Source: Hyphomicrobiales bacterium
GTDB lineage: Bacteria > Pseudomonadota > Alphaproteobacteria > Rhizobiales > Devosiaceae
Direction: 5' to 3'
DNA length: 5,247 bases
Assembly (NCBI GenBank): GCA_027082895.1
Contig: JALWTJ010000280.1
Span: 1 to 5,247 of the forward strand
Of this stretch, positions 1 to 5,247 are shown one piece after another. The position numbers and the translations under genes were made by a program. The notes below the pieces were generated by a model. The model was given only the letters and a program-made list of their open reading frames with translations, was not told where the DNA came from and searched no databases. Each line of letters opens with the position of its first letter. The first letter of the stretch is position 1.

Positions 1-125
1 CCTATTAGGTCAGCAATACTGACTTATAACGGTAACCCGACAATTACAACCCCGTTCTGCCCGCCTGTAACGATTGATCCAAAGAAAGCTTTCCACCGGC
101 GCCGACAGGATGAAGATTGCCATCC
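1..125. other. Non-coding left edge
   Basis: This stretch lies downstream of the minus-strand hexosaminidase gene and shows no convincing gene. It contains an imperfect stem (GTCAG at 9-13 and CTGAC at 19-23, loop of five, extendable to 6-26 with a G-U pair) and a 10-bp palindrome GAAAGCTTTC at 84-93. Neither is followed by a T tract on either strand, so I cannot call an intrinsic terminator. The 7-mer GGTAACC occurs at 31-37 and recurs in the 4534-4708 intergenic region. The only minus-strand reading frame here is 37 codons (10-123), beginning two bases after the hexosaminidase stop, with no recognisable product. Confidence 0.5.
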
Positions 126-1214
126 CTAACGCGACAGGCGCCCCTTCAGGGCAACGATCCGCCGGTAGCTTTCTTCAATCCGCCGACGGAACCCCGCATC
201 CCCTTGCGCTTCCGCAATCAGGATCCGGACCACCTCCCGGGCAAGGCTGGTACGATAATTGGCCGTATTGGAAAACAGCAGGATGTCGGTCCCCGCGTTG
301 ACAGCGCGCACAACCGCATCCCGGAGCGAAAAATGCGCCCGGATCGCCCCCATTTCCATGTCATCGCTGATCACCACCCCGTCATAGCCCAGATCCCGGC
401 GCAAAATCTTTCCAATCCAGTTTTCAGAAAGGGACGCGGGCAATTGCACCCCTCTGCCGCCCGCATAGTCCCTGTGATAGAGATGAGCCGTCATGATCAC
501 GTCCACCAGCCCCTTCCCTATCAGGATCCGATAGGGGTCCAACTCCCGCGGCTGCCAGTAACGGGTAATGTCCACGAACCCTTCATGGCTGTCCCCATGG
601 GCCGAACCGTGCCCGGGAAAATGTTTGAGGGCGGTAAGAACTCCCGCCCGGTGATGGGCCACGATAAAGCTGCCCGCATAGGCGGCAACCGTTGGCGCCT
701 CGTCGCCGAACGAACGACCGTAACGGGCAATGATCGGATTGTCCGGATTGATGTTCAGGTCCACAACCGGCCCCAGATTCAGATTGAACCCGAGATTTGC
801 CAGCCCCGAGGCCATGCCGGCATAAATCTGTTCGGCCTCCGCAACGCTGCGACGCGCCGCGATCCGCGCCGCCGAAGGAATTTCAGTGAACCCGACCGCC
901 TTTGTCAGCCGCTCGATGGACCCCCCTTCCTGATCCAGGGCAATCAGCACCGGCAAATCTCCCGCCGAGCGCTGGAACAGCCCGTTCATGCGCCCTGTTT
1001 CCAGCAGCGAGGAAATATTGTTCCGCAAGTAGATAAGGCCGCCGATGCGCCCCTCCGCAATGTCCCGGACCAGCGCCTGCACCCCCGGATCATCCACATG
1101 GCTTCCCTTGAAGCCGACCATGACCATCTGCCCGGCCATGGCCTGAAGGCTTGCCGCCCGTGCCCCCATCAAGGGGAACAACATGGCCAGAAACACAAGC
1201 ACGACCCGCAACAT
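126..1214 (-). CDS. Secreted glycoside hydrolase family 3, NagZ-like beta-N-acetylhexosaminidase
   Basis: A 362-residue family 3 hydrolase, expected to release terminal N-acetylglucosamine from peptidoglycan fragments or other glycans. Seen in the sequence: a hydrophobic N-terminus (residues 3-17) ending in ARA|A gives a Sec signal peptide with likely cleavage after residue 20. DQEGG lies at 94-98, KHFPGHG at 197-203, then the family's Asp-His acid/base dyad (D208, H210 in DSH), and SDDMEMGA at 283-290, where D284 is the expected nucleophile. The length matches single-domain NagZ enzymes. NagZ of Escherichia coli is cytoplasmic, so the signal peptide implies periplasmic or extracellular action. 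The Arg usually found in DQEGGR is Ser99 here. The start is supported by AAGGAG eight bases upstream. It is transcribed divergently from the GNAT gene, and no scpA/scpB gene follows within the 125 bp visible, unlike the common alphaproteobacterial nagZ arrangement. Family assignment is firm; the exact substrate is not. Confidence 0.93.
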   Translation of the reverse strand: MLRVVLVFLAMLFPLMGARAASLQAMAGQMVMVGFKGSHVDDPGVQALVRDIAEGRIGGLIYLRNNISSLLETGRMNGLFQRSAGDLPVLIALDQEGGSIERLTKAVGFTEIPSAARIAARRSVAEAEQIYAGMASGLANLGFNLNLGPVVDLNINPDNPIIARYGRSFGDEAPTVAAYAGSFIVAHHRAGVLTALKHFPGHGSAHGDSHEGFVDITRYWQPRELDPYRILIGKGLVDVIMTAHLYHRDYAGGRGVQLPASLSENWIGKILRRDLGYDGVVISDDMEMGAIRAHFSLRDAVVRAVNAGTDILLFSNTANYRTSLAREVVRILIAEAQGDAGFRRRIEESYRRIVALKGRLSR

Positions 1215-1356
1215 CGCAATATCTCCTTAACCAGACATCCCCGCAAATGGGCCCATGCCATTAACTCATTAACCGGCAATTGGTAGGACCGGTTACGGCA
1301 TCCTGCTACCCTAATAAGGCAAATTTACCCGCCCGCAACGACGAAAGGCCCCTGTC
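1215..1356. promoter_or_regulatory. Divergent intergenic region with palindromes
   Basis: This 142-bp gap must hold the 5' signals of both the hexosaminidase (minus) and the GNAT gene (plus). I see no sigma70 promoter with good -35 and -10 boxes on either strand. TAATAA at 1312-1317 could be a plus-strand -10 but lacks a properly spaced -35. Possible regulator sites are the perfect 10-bp palindrome ATGGGCCCAT at 1247-1256, the direct repeat CATTAAC at 1259-1265 and 1267-1273, and the inverted pair AACCGG (1271-1276) and CCGGTT (1289-1294). The TTAAC half-sites resemble CtrA half-sites, but the TTAA-N4-TTAA spacing does not match the TTAA-N7-TTAA consensus. Confidence 0.4.
1223..1228 (-). promoter_or_regulatory. 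Strong Shine-Dalgarno of the hexosaminidase gene
   Basis: The minus strand reads AAGGAG with an eight-base spacer to the ATG at 1214. This fixes the start at MLRVV and so keeps the full signal peptide in the product. Confidence 0.8.
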
Positions 1357-1992
1357 ATGAGTGATATTTCCGTTGCCGCCCCCGCCCGGCCCGCTCGCCC
1401 TCTTGCCGCTACCGAAAGGAAAGCCGCCCGCACTCCGGGCCCGGTACGCGCCGCAACCCTTGCCGACGTGGACCTGATCTACCAGCGGGTCTGTGAAGTC
1501 ATCGACACGTCCCCCTATTATTCGGACCTGTTCAAGACCTTCGAAAAGCAGCGCCTGAACAAGCGCTACCTGCGTTCCCTCATCAAGGCCGATCCCTGGT
1601 ACGTCATGGTCATTGTCGCCGATAACGAACCGGCGGGATTCATGATCACCAGCCCCCAATATGGCGCCCTGTGGCTGCACTGGTCCTATATCTTCCCCGA
1701 AAAACGCCGTGCCTCCCTGGCCATGGCCGGCCTCAAGTCCCTGATCCGGCATTTCGACAATGGCCGCTTCCACAAGATCGCAACCTACACCAAGCCGGGC
1801 AACCCGGCGGTTGCCCTTCTGCACCGCTTCAAGTTCGACCATATCTGCACGCTGGAAAACCACATTTTCGGCGAGGACTACATGCTGTTCGAAAAGCCCC
1901 TGAACAAGACCGAACAAGGCTATGACATGGGCATGGGTGTCGGCCTGATGGGTCGCATCAAAGAGCGGATTCTTTCCCTGCTGCACCTCTGA
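1357..1992 (+). CDS. GNAT-family N-acetyltransferase
   Basis: A 211-residue protein with a GNAT fold, expected to move an acyl group from acyl-CoA to an amine; the substrate is unknown. Residues 1-28 are an Ala/Pro/Arg-rich, probably disordered tail, and the domain starts near PVRAATLADVDLIYQ (29-43). Strands with VMVIVADNEPAGFMI (83-97) and the segment YIFPEKRRASLAMAGLKSLI (111-130) occupy the place of motif A. NPAVALLHRFKFDHI (149-163), then a closing strand near YMLFEK (175-180), give a typical motif B end. The pyrophosphate-binding RxxGxG/A loop is degenerate (RRASLA), so acetyl-CoA binding is less certain. A short amphipathic tail (about 199-211) follows the domain. AAAGG eight bases upstream supports the ATG. 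The last 35 bases overlap the end of the convergent flippase gene. Confidence 0.82.
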   Translation: MSDISVAAPARPARPLAATERKAARTPGPVRAATLADVDLIYQRVCEVIDTSPYYSDLFKTFEKQRLNKRYLRSLIKADPWYVMVIVADNEPAGFMITSPQYGALWLHWSYIFPEKRRASLAMAGLKSLIRHFDNGRFHKIATYTKPGNPAVALLHRFKFDHICTLENHIFGEDYMLFEKPLNKTEQGYDMGMGVGLMGRIKERILSLLHL

Positions 1993-3337
1993 GCCGGATC
2001 ATCCGGCGCACCCGGGGCCAGATGGAAACATCCATCCGCGTCATGTGCAGAGCCGTCACCCACATCAGGGCACTCCAGACGGAAAAGGCGGACAGGGCAG
2101 CAAGGGCTGCCCCCGTCAGCCCCCACAGGGGCACAAGAACCAGATTGCCCACCGCCAGGGTCAACAGCCCCGCACCGATGGAAGGCAGGCTGGACCAGGG
2201 ACGGTCATGAATGGACAGCACCAGCGCTGCCGGGCCGAAAATGCTGCGCACCAGAAGAGACAGGGACAGAATGGCCAGCGGCACCGTGCCCGCGGTAAAG
2301 GCCGGCCCGAAAATCATCAGCACGAACGGGCCGACCACCAATATGCCGGCAAACATGAGCAGGGACAGACCCGCCGCCACCAGATTGGCATCCCCCAGCT
2401 TGCCATAGAACGCACTGCGGTTGGCCGCGGCCGCCGATTCGAACACGTCGGGCAGGGAAACCGCGTATACCGCCGTCACCCCGAACGCCATGAGAGAAAA
2501 CATGCGCGTGCAGATGCCGAAAATGGCCAGGGTCTGGCTGTCCATCAGGCCCGAAAGCATGATCAGGTCGATATCAAAGAAATAAAGGGTCGCCAGGTCG
2601 ATCAGAACCCAGGGAAGGGCAAAGCGCCACCAGCGCGCCCCGTCAGCCCGCCGGTCGCTTTCATCGCTGGCAATCCGGCCAACGCTGCGCACCACCAGCA
2701 TCAGATGAACGCAAGCCACCAGCCAGTACCCCCCTGCGAACACCCACAGCATCAGGCCAAGGCGCCCATCCCCCTGCCCCAGAAGCGTGGCAACACCAAA
2801 CGAGGCAATCACCAGCAGGGGGCGAAACAGACCATCAGCAAAAAAACCGGCGAACGGCCGCTTCAGTCCCACAAGAATGGCCCCATTGACGAATATCACC
2901 GCGGCAGCCGCCGCAAGAAGGGTTCCGGGCACCCAGTAATTGACCAGAACATGAACGAAATTGTCACCGATGCCCTCACCACGCCAGTGCTGGAGCCCCG
3001 GCACCAGGTGGCCATAAAGGGAAAATCCGACAAGAGAAATGGAAAAGACGATCAGCAGCACATGGCCAAGGGAGCGCGCAAGGAAACGGCCAAGAAGCCG
3101 CCCCTGCCCGTTGGCCCGGTATTCGGCAGCAAAATAGGTGCCCACCGACTGGAACCCCAGCGGCATCACCATCGCTGCAAGGTTGACCAGGGCCATGACC
3201 AGCAGATATTCGCCCAGCTGGTCCCCGCCCCACAGCCGTGCCATTGCCGCCTGTGCCAGAACCACCAATCCCGCCCCGGCAATCCGCATGGCGAAGATGA
3301 TGGTGGATTGGGAAGCGAGGCGCGCCTTAAGGCTCAT
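1958..3337 (-). CDS. Wzx/MviN-like polysaccharide (lipid-linked glycan) flippase, MATE superfamily
   Basis: A 459-residue polytopic inner-membrane protein of the polysaccharide-biosynthesis/MATE-like exporter type, expected to flip an undecaprenyl-linked or similar glycan to the periplasmic face. About 12 hydrophobic segments are visible, roughly at 13-35, 42-60, 88-110, 130-152, 165-186, 194-216, 238-262, 270-293, 319-341, 350-372, 385-403 and 408-432. Family-like signatures include FDIDLIMLSGL (254-264) in helix 7 and FGPAF (343-347). The soluble tail is basic (RMDVSIWPRVRRMIRLR). The length is normal for Wzx-type proteins. Its ATG shares bases with the stop of the upstream transferase (ATGA), with only a weak AGG seven bases upstream, so translation is probably coupled. 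The 3' end overlaps the convergent GNAT gene by 35 bp. I found no MurJ-specific signature, and the substrate cannot be read from the sequence. Confidence 0.88.
   Translation of the reverse strand: MSLKARLASQSTIIFAMRIAGAGLVVLAQAAMARLWGGDQLGEYLLVMALVNLAAMVMPLGFQSVGTYFAAEYRANGQGRLLGRFLARSLGHVLLIVFSISLVGFSLYGHLVPGLQHWRGEGIGDNFVHVLVNYWVPGTLLAAAAAVIFVNGAILVGLKRPFAGFFADGLFRPLLVIASFGVATLLGQGDGRLGLMLWVFAGGYWLVACVHLMLVVRSVGRIASDESDRRADGARWWRFALPWVLIDLATLYFFDIDLIMLSGLMDSQTLAIFGICTRMFSLMAFGVTAVYAVSLPDVFESAAAANRSAFYGKLGDANLVAAGLSLLMFAGILVVGPFVLMIFGPAFTAGTVPLAILSLSLLVRSIFGPAALVLSIHDRPWSSLPSIGAGLLTLAVGNLVLVPLWGLTGAALAALSAFSVWSALMWVTALHMTRMDVSIWPRVRRMIRLRGAAGKESAL
1993..2007 (+). repeat. Inverted repeat just after the GNAT stop codon
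   Basis: GCCGGAT, one base, then ATCCGGC: a perfect inverted repeat beginning on the base after the GNAT TGA. In RNA it could fold as a five-pair GC stem with a five-base loop. No T tract follows, so it is at best a processing or 3'-end-stabilising hairpin rather than a classical intrinsic terminator. It lies inside the flippase coding sequence, where it encodes part of the RRMIRLR tail, so its symmetry could be incidental. Confidence 0.3.
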
Positions 3338-4533
3338 TTCTTTGCCTGATCCGGTGTTGCCAGATCGGAGCGGAACTTCTCCACCTTGCTGCGCAACCAG
3401 TTGACCCCGTCACGCACCAGATAGGCCAGGTTTCCCGTCAGTTTCGCCCGCCAGTGCGACGCGTAATTCATGACCGGAGCCACCGGCTGGATATGTCCGG
3501 CGCTGCCCACCATGCCCTTCTTGAACTGGTGCAGCCCCTGAAAGCCGTCCGTGCCGCCCAGATCGTACCATCTGGCCCGCGTATTGTCCCGCAGCCAGCG
3601 AATGATATGCCAGTGCAGAAAATAACCGGCCCGCAGGGGCAGCGCCTTGTCATTGGTGGCCCCGTATAGATAGACCGCAGTATCCCCGGCCTTGAAGATC
3701 AGGGCCCCGGCAACGATGTCGCCCCCGCTGCGCACGAAAAACAGCTCGGGACGCAGCGCGTCATCCTCCAGCGCCATCAGGGCAGGAACGGTGTGATAGG
3801 CCGAATGATCGGCAAATTTCTTGCGATCGCTCATGGCCTGGTAAAGGGCATCAAACTCGTCAAGCTGGTCCGGCGAAGCCACCTCGAACGTCAGATCCTG
3901 CTTGAAGGAACGGTTCAGGTGGTAGCGCCATTTCTGGGAAAAGCTTTTCTTGAGCGCCGCATCGTCAAGGCGCAGATTGACCACATACCGGTTGGGAAAC
4001 TCCAGTTGCGAACCCTCACGGAACCCCCGTTTGCGCAGATGTTCCAGCGCCATGTTCACCGGCGACGGGCTGACCTTGGGCAGAATGGACAGCATGTAAC
4101 CGCGCCTGTCCGCATATTCGGCAATCAGCATCTCGACCATGCGCCCATAGATCCGCTCGGCGTGCGGGCCCGCATTGTCCACCAGCATCGGCCCCCATTT
4201 GGCAACAGCAATATGGCCGACGCCAAGCGGCAGGGACTGCACCATGATCATCACCCCGCCAACCAGTTCCCCATCCAGGTAGAACAGGTTCGGCTCCTGT
4301 TTCACATGGGGCCAGCGCCCGCTGGTAAAGACGTGCATCTGTTCCTGCGCCGCCCCGTCGAACCGGCTCATGTGGCTGTCCCACACCTCCCCATCGACCC
4401 GTGAAACGCTCATCTGCCCCAGCGCGACATCCAACACCGGACCATTTGACTCTTCATCGCCCGATGTGGCTGCATTTGCAGGAACGACGGCGCCCCTGGA
4501 ACTGATGGTGCTCGCGGAATTCATGGCATTCAT
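3334..4533 (-). CDS. FemABX-like double-GNAT acyl/aminoacyltransferase
   Basis: A 399-residue soluble protein built from two GNAT-like halves, as in the FemABX peptidoglycan-bridge transferases and related exopolysaccharide-associated acyltransferases. Residues 1-32 are a Ser/Ala/Thr-rich, probably disordered tail. The first half (about 35-180) contains GRWPHVKQEPNLFYLDGELV (72-91). The second half (about 183-360) has KWRYHLNRSFK (201-211), LYQAMSDRKKF (230-240), VYLYGATN (287-294) and the hallmark YDLGGTDGFQGLHQFKKGMV (323-342). Known family members attach amino acids from aminoacyl-tRNA to lipid-linked precursors, but homologues in Proteobacteria may use acyl-CoA or other donors, so the reaction is open. 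The start at 4533 has GAAGG nine bases upstream; a second ATG at 4524 is possible. It is the first gene of a two-gene unit, overlapping the flippase by four bases, which suggests both act on the same membrane-linked intermediate. Confidence 0.85.
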   Translation of the reverse strand: MNAMNSASTISSRGAVVPANAATSGDEESNGPVLDVALGQMSVSRVDGEVWDSHMSRFDGAAQEQMHVFTSGRWPHVKQEPNLFYLDGELVGGVMIMVQSLPLGVGHIAVAKWGPMLVDNAGPHAERIYGRMVEMLIAEYADRRGYMLSILPKVSPSPVNMALEHLRKRGFREGSQLEFPNRYVVNLRLDDAALKKSFSQKWRYHLNRSFKQDLTFEVASPDQLDEFDALYQAMSDRKKFADHSAYHTVPALMALEDDALRPELFFVRSGGDIVAGALIFKAGDTAVYLYGATNDKALPLRAGYFLHWHIIRWLRDNTRARWYDLGGTDGFQGLHQFKKGMVGSAGHIQPVAPVMNYASHWRAKLTGNLAYLVRDGVNWLRSKVEKFRSDLATPDQAKK

Positions 4534-4542
4534 GGGGGGTAA

Positions 4543-4547
4543 CCTTC
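4543..4547 (-). promoter_or_regulatory. Shine-Dalgarno of the FemABX-like gene
   Basis: GAAGG on the minus strand, nine bases before the ATG at 4533, favours that start over the in-frame ATG at 4524. Another ATG just upstream (4547-4549) is out of frame. Confidence 0.65.
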
Positions 4548-4627
4548 ATGACAATCAACATTCGTGACGCCAAATCTACCAGCCCGGCAAAGCCAATTCC
4601 TTTACGCACCCGCTCCCATCAGAGACC

Positions 4628-4637
4628 AAATGCATTT
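4628..4637. promoter_or_regulatory. 10-bp palindrome on the -10/start region, candidate operator
   Basis: AAATGCATTT is a perfect 10-bp palindrome that overlaps the downstream half of the predicted -10 box and the expected transcription start. Its position is the classical one for a repressor site, but no second copy or known regulator is visible, so the role is inferred. Confidence 0.3.
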
Positions 4638-4663
4638 ATGGTAACCCAAGAGTTGATGGTCAA
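4635..4663 (-). promoter_or_regulatory. Sigma70-like promoter for the FemABX-flippase unit
   Basis: On the minus strand TTGACC (4658-4663) and CATAAA (4635-4640) are separated by exactly 17 bases, matching five of six and four of six consensus positions. The start site would fall near 4628, leaving a leader of roughly 95 bases before the ATG at 4533. This is the best promoter visible in the window. There is no clear terminator between it and the upstream TerC gene, so read-through from that gene is also possible. Confidence 0.55.
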
Positions 4664-4678
4664 AAGTTGATGTTCAAA
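4651..4678. repeat. Tandem 14-bp direct repeat containing the -35 box
   Basis: Two head-to-tail units, AGTTGATGGTCAAA (4651-4664) and AGTTGATGTTCAAA (4665-4678), differ at one position. Read on the minus strand each unit contains a -35-like hexamer (TTGACC or TTGAAC). Only the one nearer the gene has a -10 at 17 bases. The array could be a recent slippage duplication or a paired activator site. Confidence 0.7.
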
Positions 4679-4708
4679 GGTGGAGGCAAAAGGAACGAAG
4701 CTGATGGG

Positions 4709-5247
4709 TCAGCCATGCCCTTGCACAAGGATACCCGCGGCAACAAGCACCTCCTGGCTGCCGTGGAAGATCATCCGGAAGGCCACAAAGGCAATGATGG
4801 CCAGCCCCAGATAGGCAATCCAGCGATGCCGTTGCAGGAGCGCGGCAATATAGCTTGCTGCAACTCCCATCAGCCCGATCGACAGCAGCAGACCAAATGC
4901 CAGCACCACCGGATGCTCCCGGGCGGCCCCGGAAACCGCCAGTACATTGTCCAGCGACATGGAAATGTCCGCGATCAGGATATGCAGAACGGCCCGCCGG
5001 AAATCGCGCACCCGGGCCACTTCGCACCCCTGGGCCAGCCCGGAAAATTCGCAAGCCTCACCAGCATGATGATGCGGTTCGGGATGGCGCAGATCCAGCC
5101 ACATCTTCCAGCACACCCAGGCCAGCAGAATGCCTCCTGCCAGCAGCAGGCCCACCACCGACAGCAACTGCGTTGCCAGCACTGCAAACATTATCCGCAG
5201 CACGGTTGCAGCCAATATGCCGAAAAATATCGCCTTGCGCCGCAGAC
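4709..5247 (-). CDS. TerC/YjbE-family membrane protein, C-terminal part (5' end outside window)
   Basis: The open frame runs off the right edge. The residues before the TTG at 5215 still match the family (LRRKAIFFGIL followed by AATVLR), so 5215 is not the true start, and the missing N-terminus is probably some 40 residues. Members of the TerC/YjbE family are inner-membrane proteins linked to metal (manganese) export and tellurite resistance. Counting from the codon at 5215, hydrophobic segments lie at about 4-22, 23-40, 75-95, 103-125 and 133-151. The conserved DISMSLDN (83-90) is the second of the family's two acidic membrane motifs; the first lies beyond the window. A loop rich in His, Cys and acidic residues (44-66, with HHH and two Cys) could bind metal. 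The protein ends at a TGA 175 bp before the FemABX-like start. A yybP-ykoY manganese riboswitch, if present, would be outside the window. Confidence 0.85.
   Translation of the reverse strand, partial: LRRKAIFFGILAATVLRIMFAVLATQLLSVVGLLLAGGILLAWVCWKMWLDLRHPEPHHHAGEACEFSGLAQGCEVARVRDFRRAVLHILIADISMSLDNVLAVSGAAREHPVVLAFGLLLSIGLMGVAASYIAALLQRHRWIAYLGLAIIAFVAFRMIFHGSQEVLVAAGILVQGHG

Noticed and set aside
6..26. Stem-loop near the left edge as a terminator
   Set aside because: The stem is short and AT-rich with no T tract on either side, and it is over 100 bases from the hexosaminidase stop.
10..123. 37-codon minus-strand frame just after the hexosaminidase stop
   Set aside because: It has no recognisable product and no dedicated ribosome-binding site; an ATG two bases after the stop could be chance.
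126..1214. Standard nagZ-scpA-scpB operon
   Set aside because: No scpA-like start follows within the 125 bp visible, and this enzyme is predicted to be secreted.
1261..1272. CtrA box in the divergent gap
   Set aside because: The TTAA half-sites are four bases apart rather than seven, so the consensus is not met.
117..1286. 389-codon plus-strand open frame opposite the hexosaminidase
   Set aside because: It is antisense to a gene with clear family 3 motifs, and its product is rich in Pro, Arg, His and Gln with no recognisable domain. It is typical of open shadow frames in GC-rich DNA.
1306..1986. 226-codon minus-strand open frame opposite the GNAT gene
   Set aside because: The plus-strand frame has clear GNAT features and a ribosome-binding site; this frame has neither and would overlap the flippase 3' end.
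2045..3349. 434-codon plus-strand open frame opposite the flippase
   Set aside because: Its product is almost entirely Gln, His, Arg, Lys, Gly and Pro, the mirror of hydrophobic membrane-helix codons on the other strand. No domain is visible.
3793..4404. 203-codon plus-strand open frame within the FemABX-like gene
   Set aside because: It is antisense to conserved FemABX motifs and shows no family features of its own.

Overview
The window (5247 bp, GC-rich by eye) reads as a bacterial chromosomal segment from a Gram-negative, probably a proteobacterium and possibly an alphaproteobacterium. The reasons are dense GC-rich genes, a secreted family 3 glycoside hydrolase, a FemABX-like protein next to a Wzx/MviN-type flippase, and a YjbE-type TerC membrane protein. 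The taxonomic guess is weak. I see no rRNA, tRNA, CRISPR array, insertion sequence or phage gene.

Layout from left to right. Bases 1-125 are non-coding as far as I can see. Bases 126-1214 (minus) encode a secreted NagZ-like beta-N-acetylhexosaminidase. A 142-bp divergent intergenic region with several short palindromes separates it from a GNAT acetyltransferase (1357-1992, plus). That gene converges with, and overlaps by 35 bp, a 12-TM lipid-linked glycan flippase-like protein (1958-3337, minus). The flippase is preceded, with a 4-base ATGA stop/start overlap, by a FemABX-like double-GNAT acyl/aminoacyltransferase (3334-4533, minus). A 175-bp intergenic region carries a good sigma70-like promoter for this two-gene unit, with a tandem 14-bp repeat that includes the -35 box and a 10-bp palindrome on the -10/start site. 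The right edge holds the C-terminal part of a TerC/YjbE-family membrane protein (minus) whose start lies beyond the window.

How the genes may work together. The FemABX-like enzyme and the flippase are almost certainly co-translated. Their family roles (acylating or aminoacylating a membrane-linked glycan precursor, then moving it across the inner membrane) fit one envelope-glycan pathway. The GNAT protein and the secreted hexosaminidase are also acyl-transfer and glycan enzymes, so the whole 126-4533 segment could be a small cell-envelope cassette. The linkage of those two to the flippase pair is inference only. The TerC protein is more likely a separate metal-homeostasis gene.
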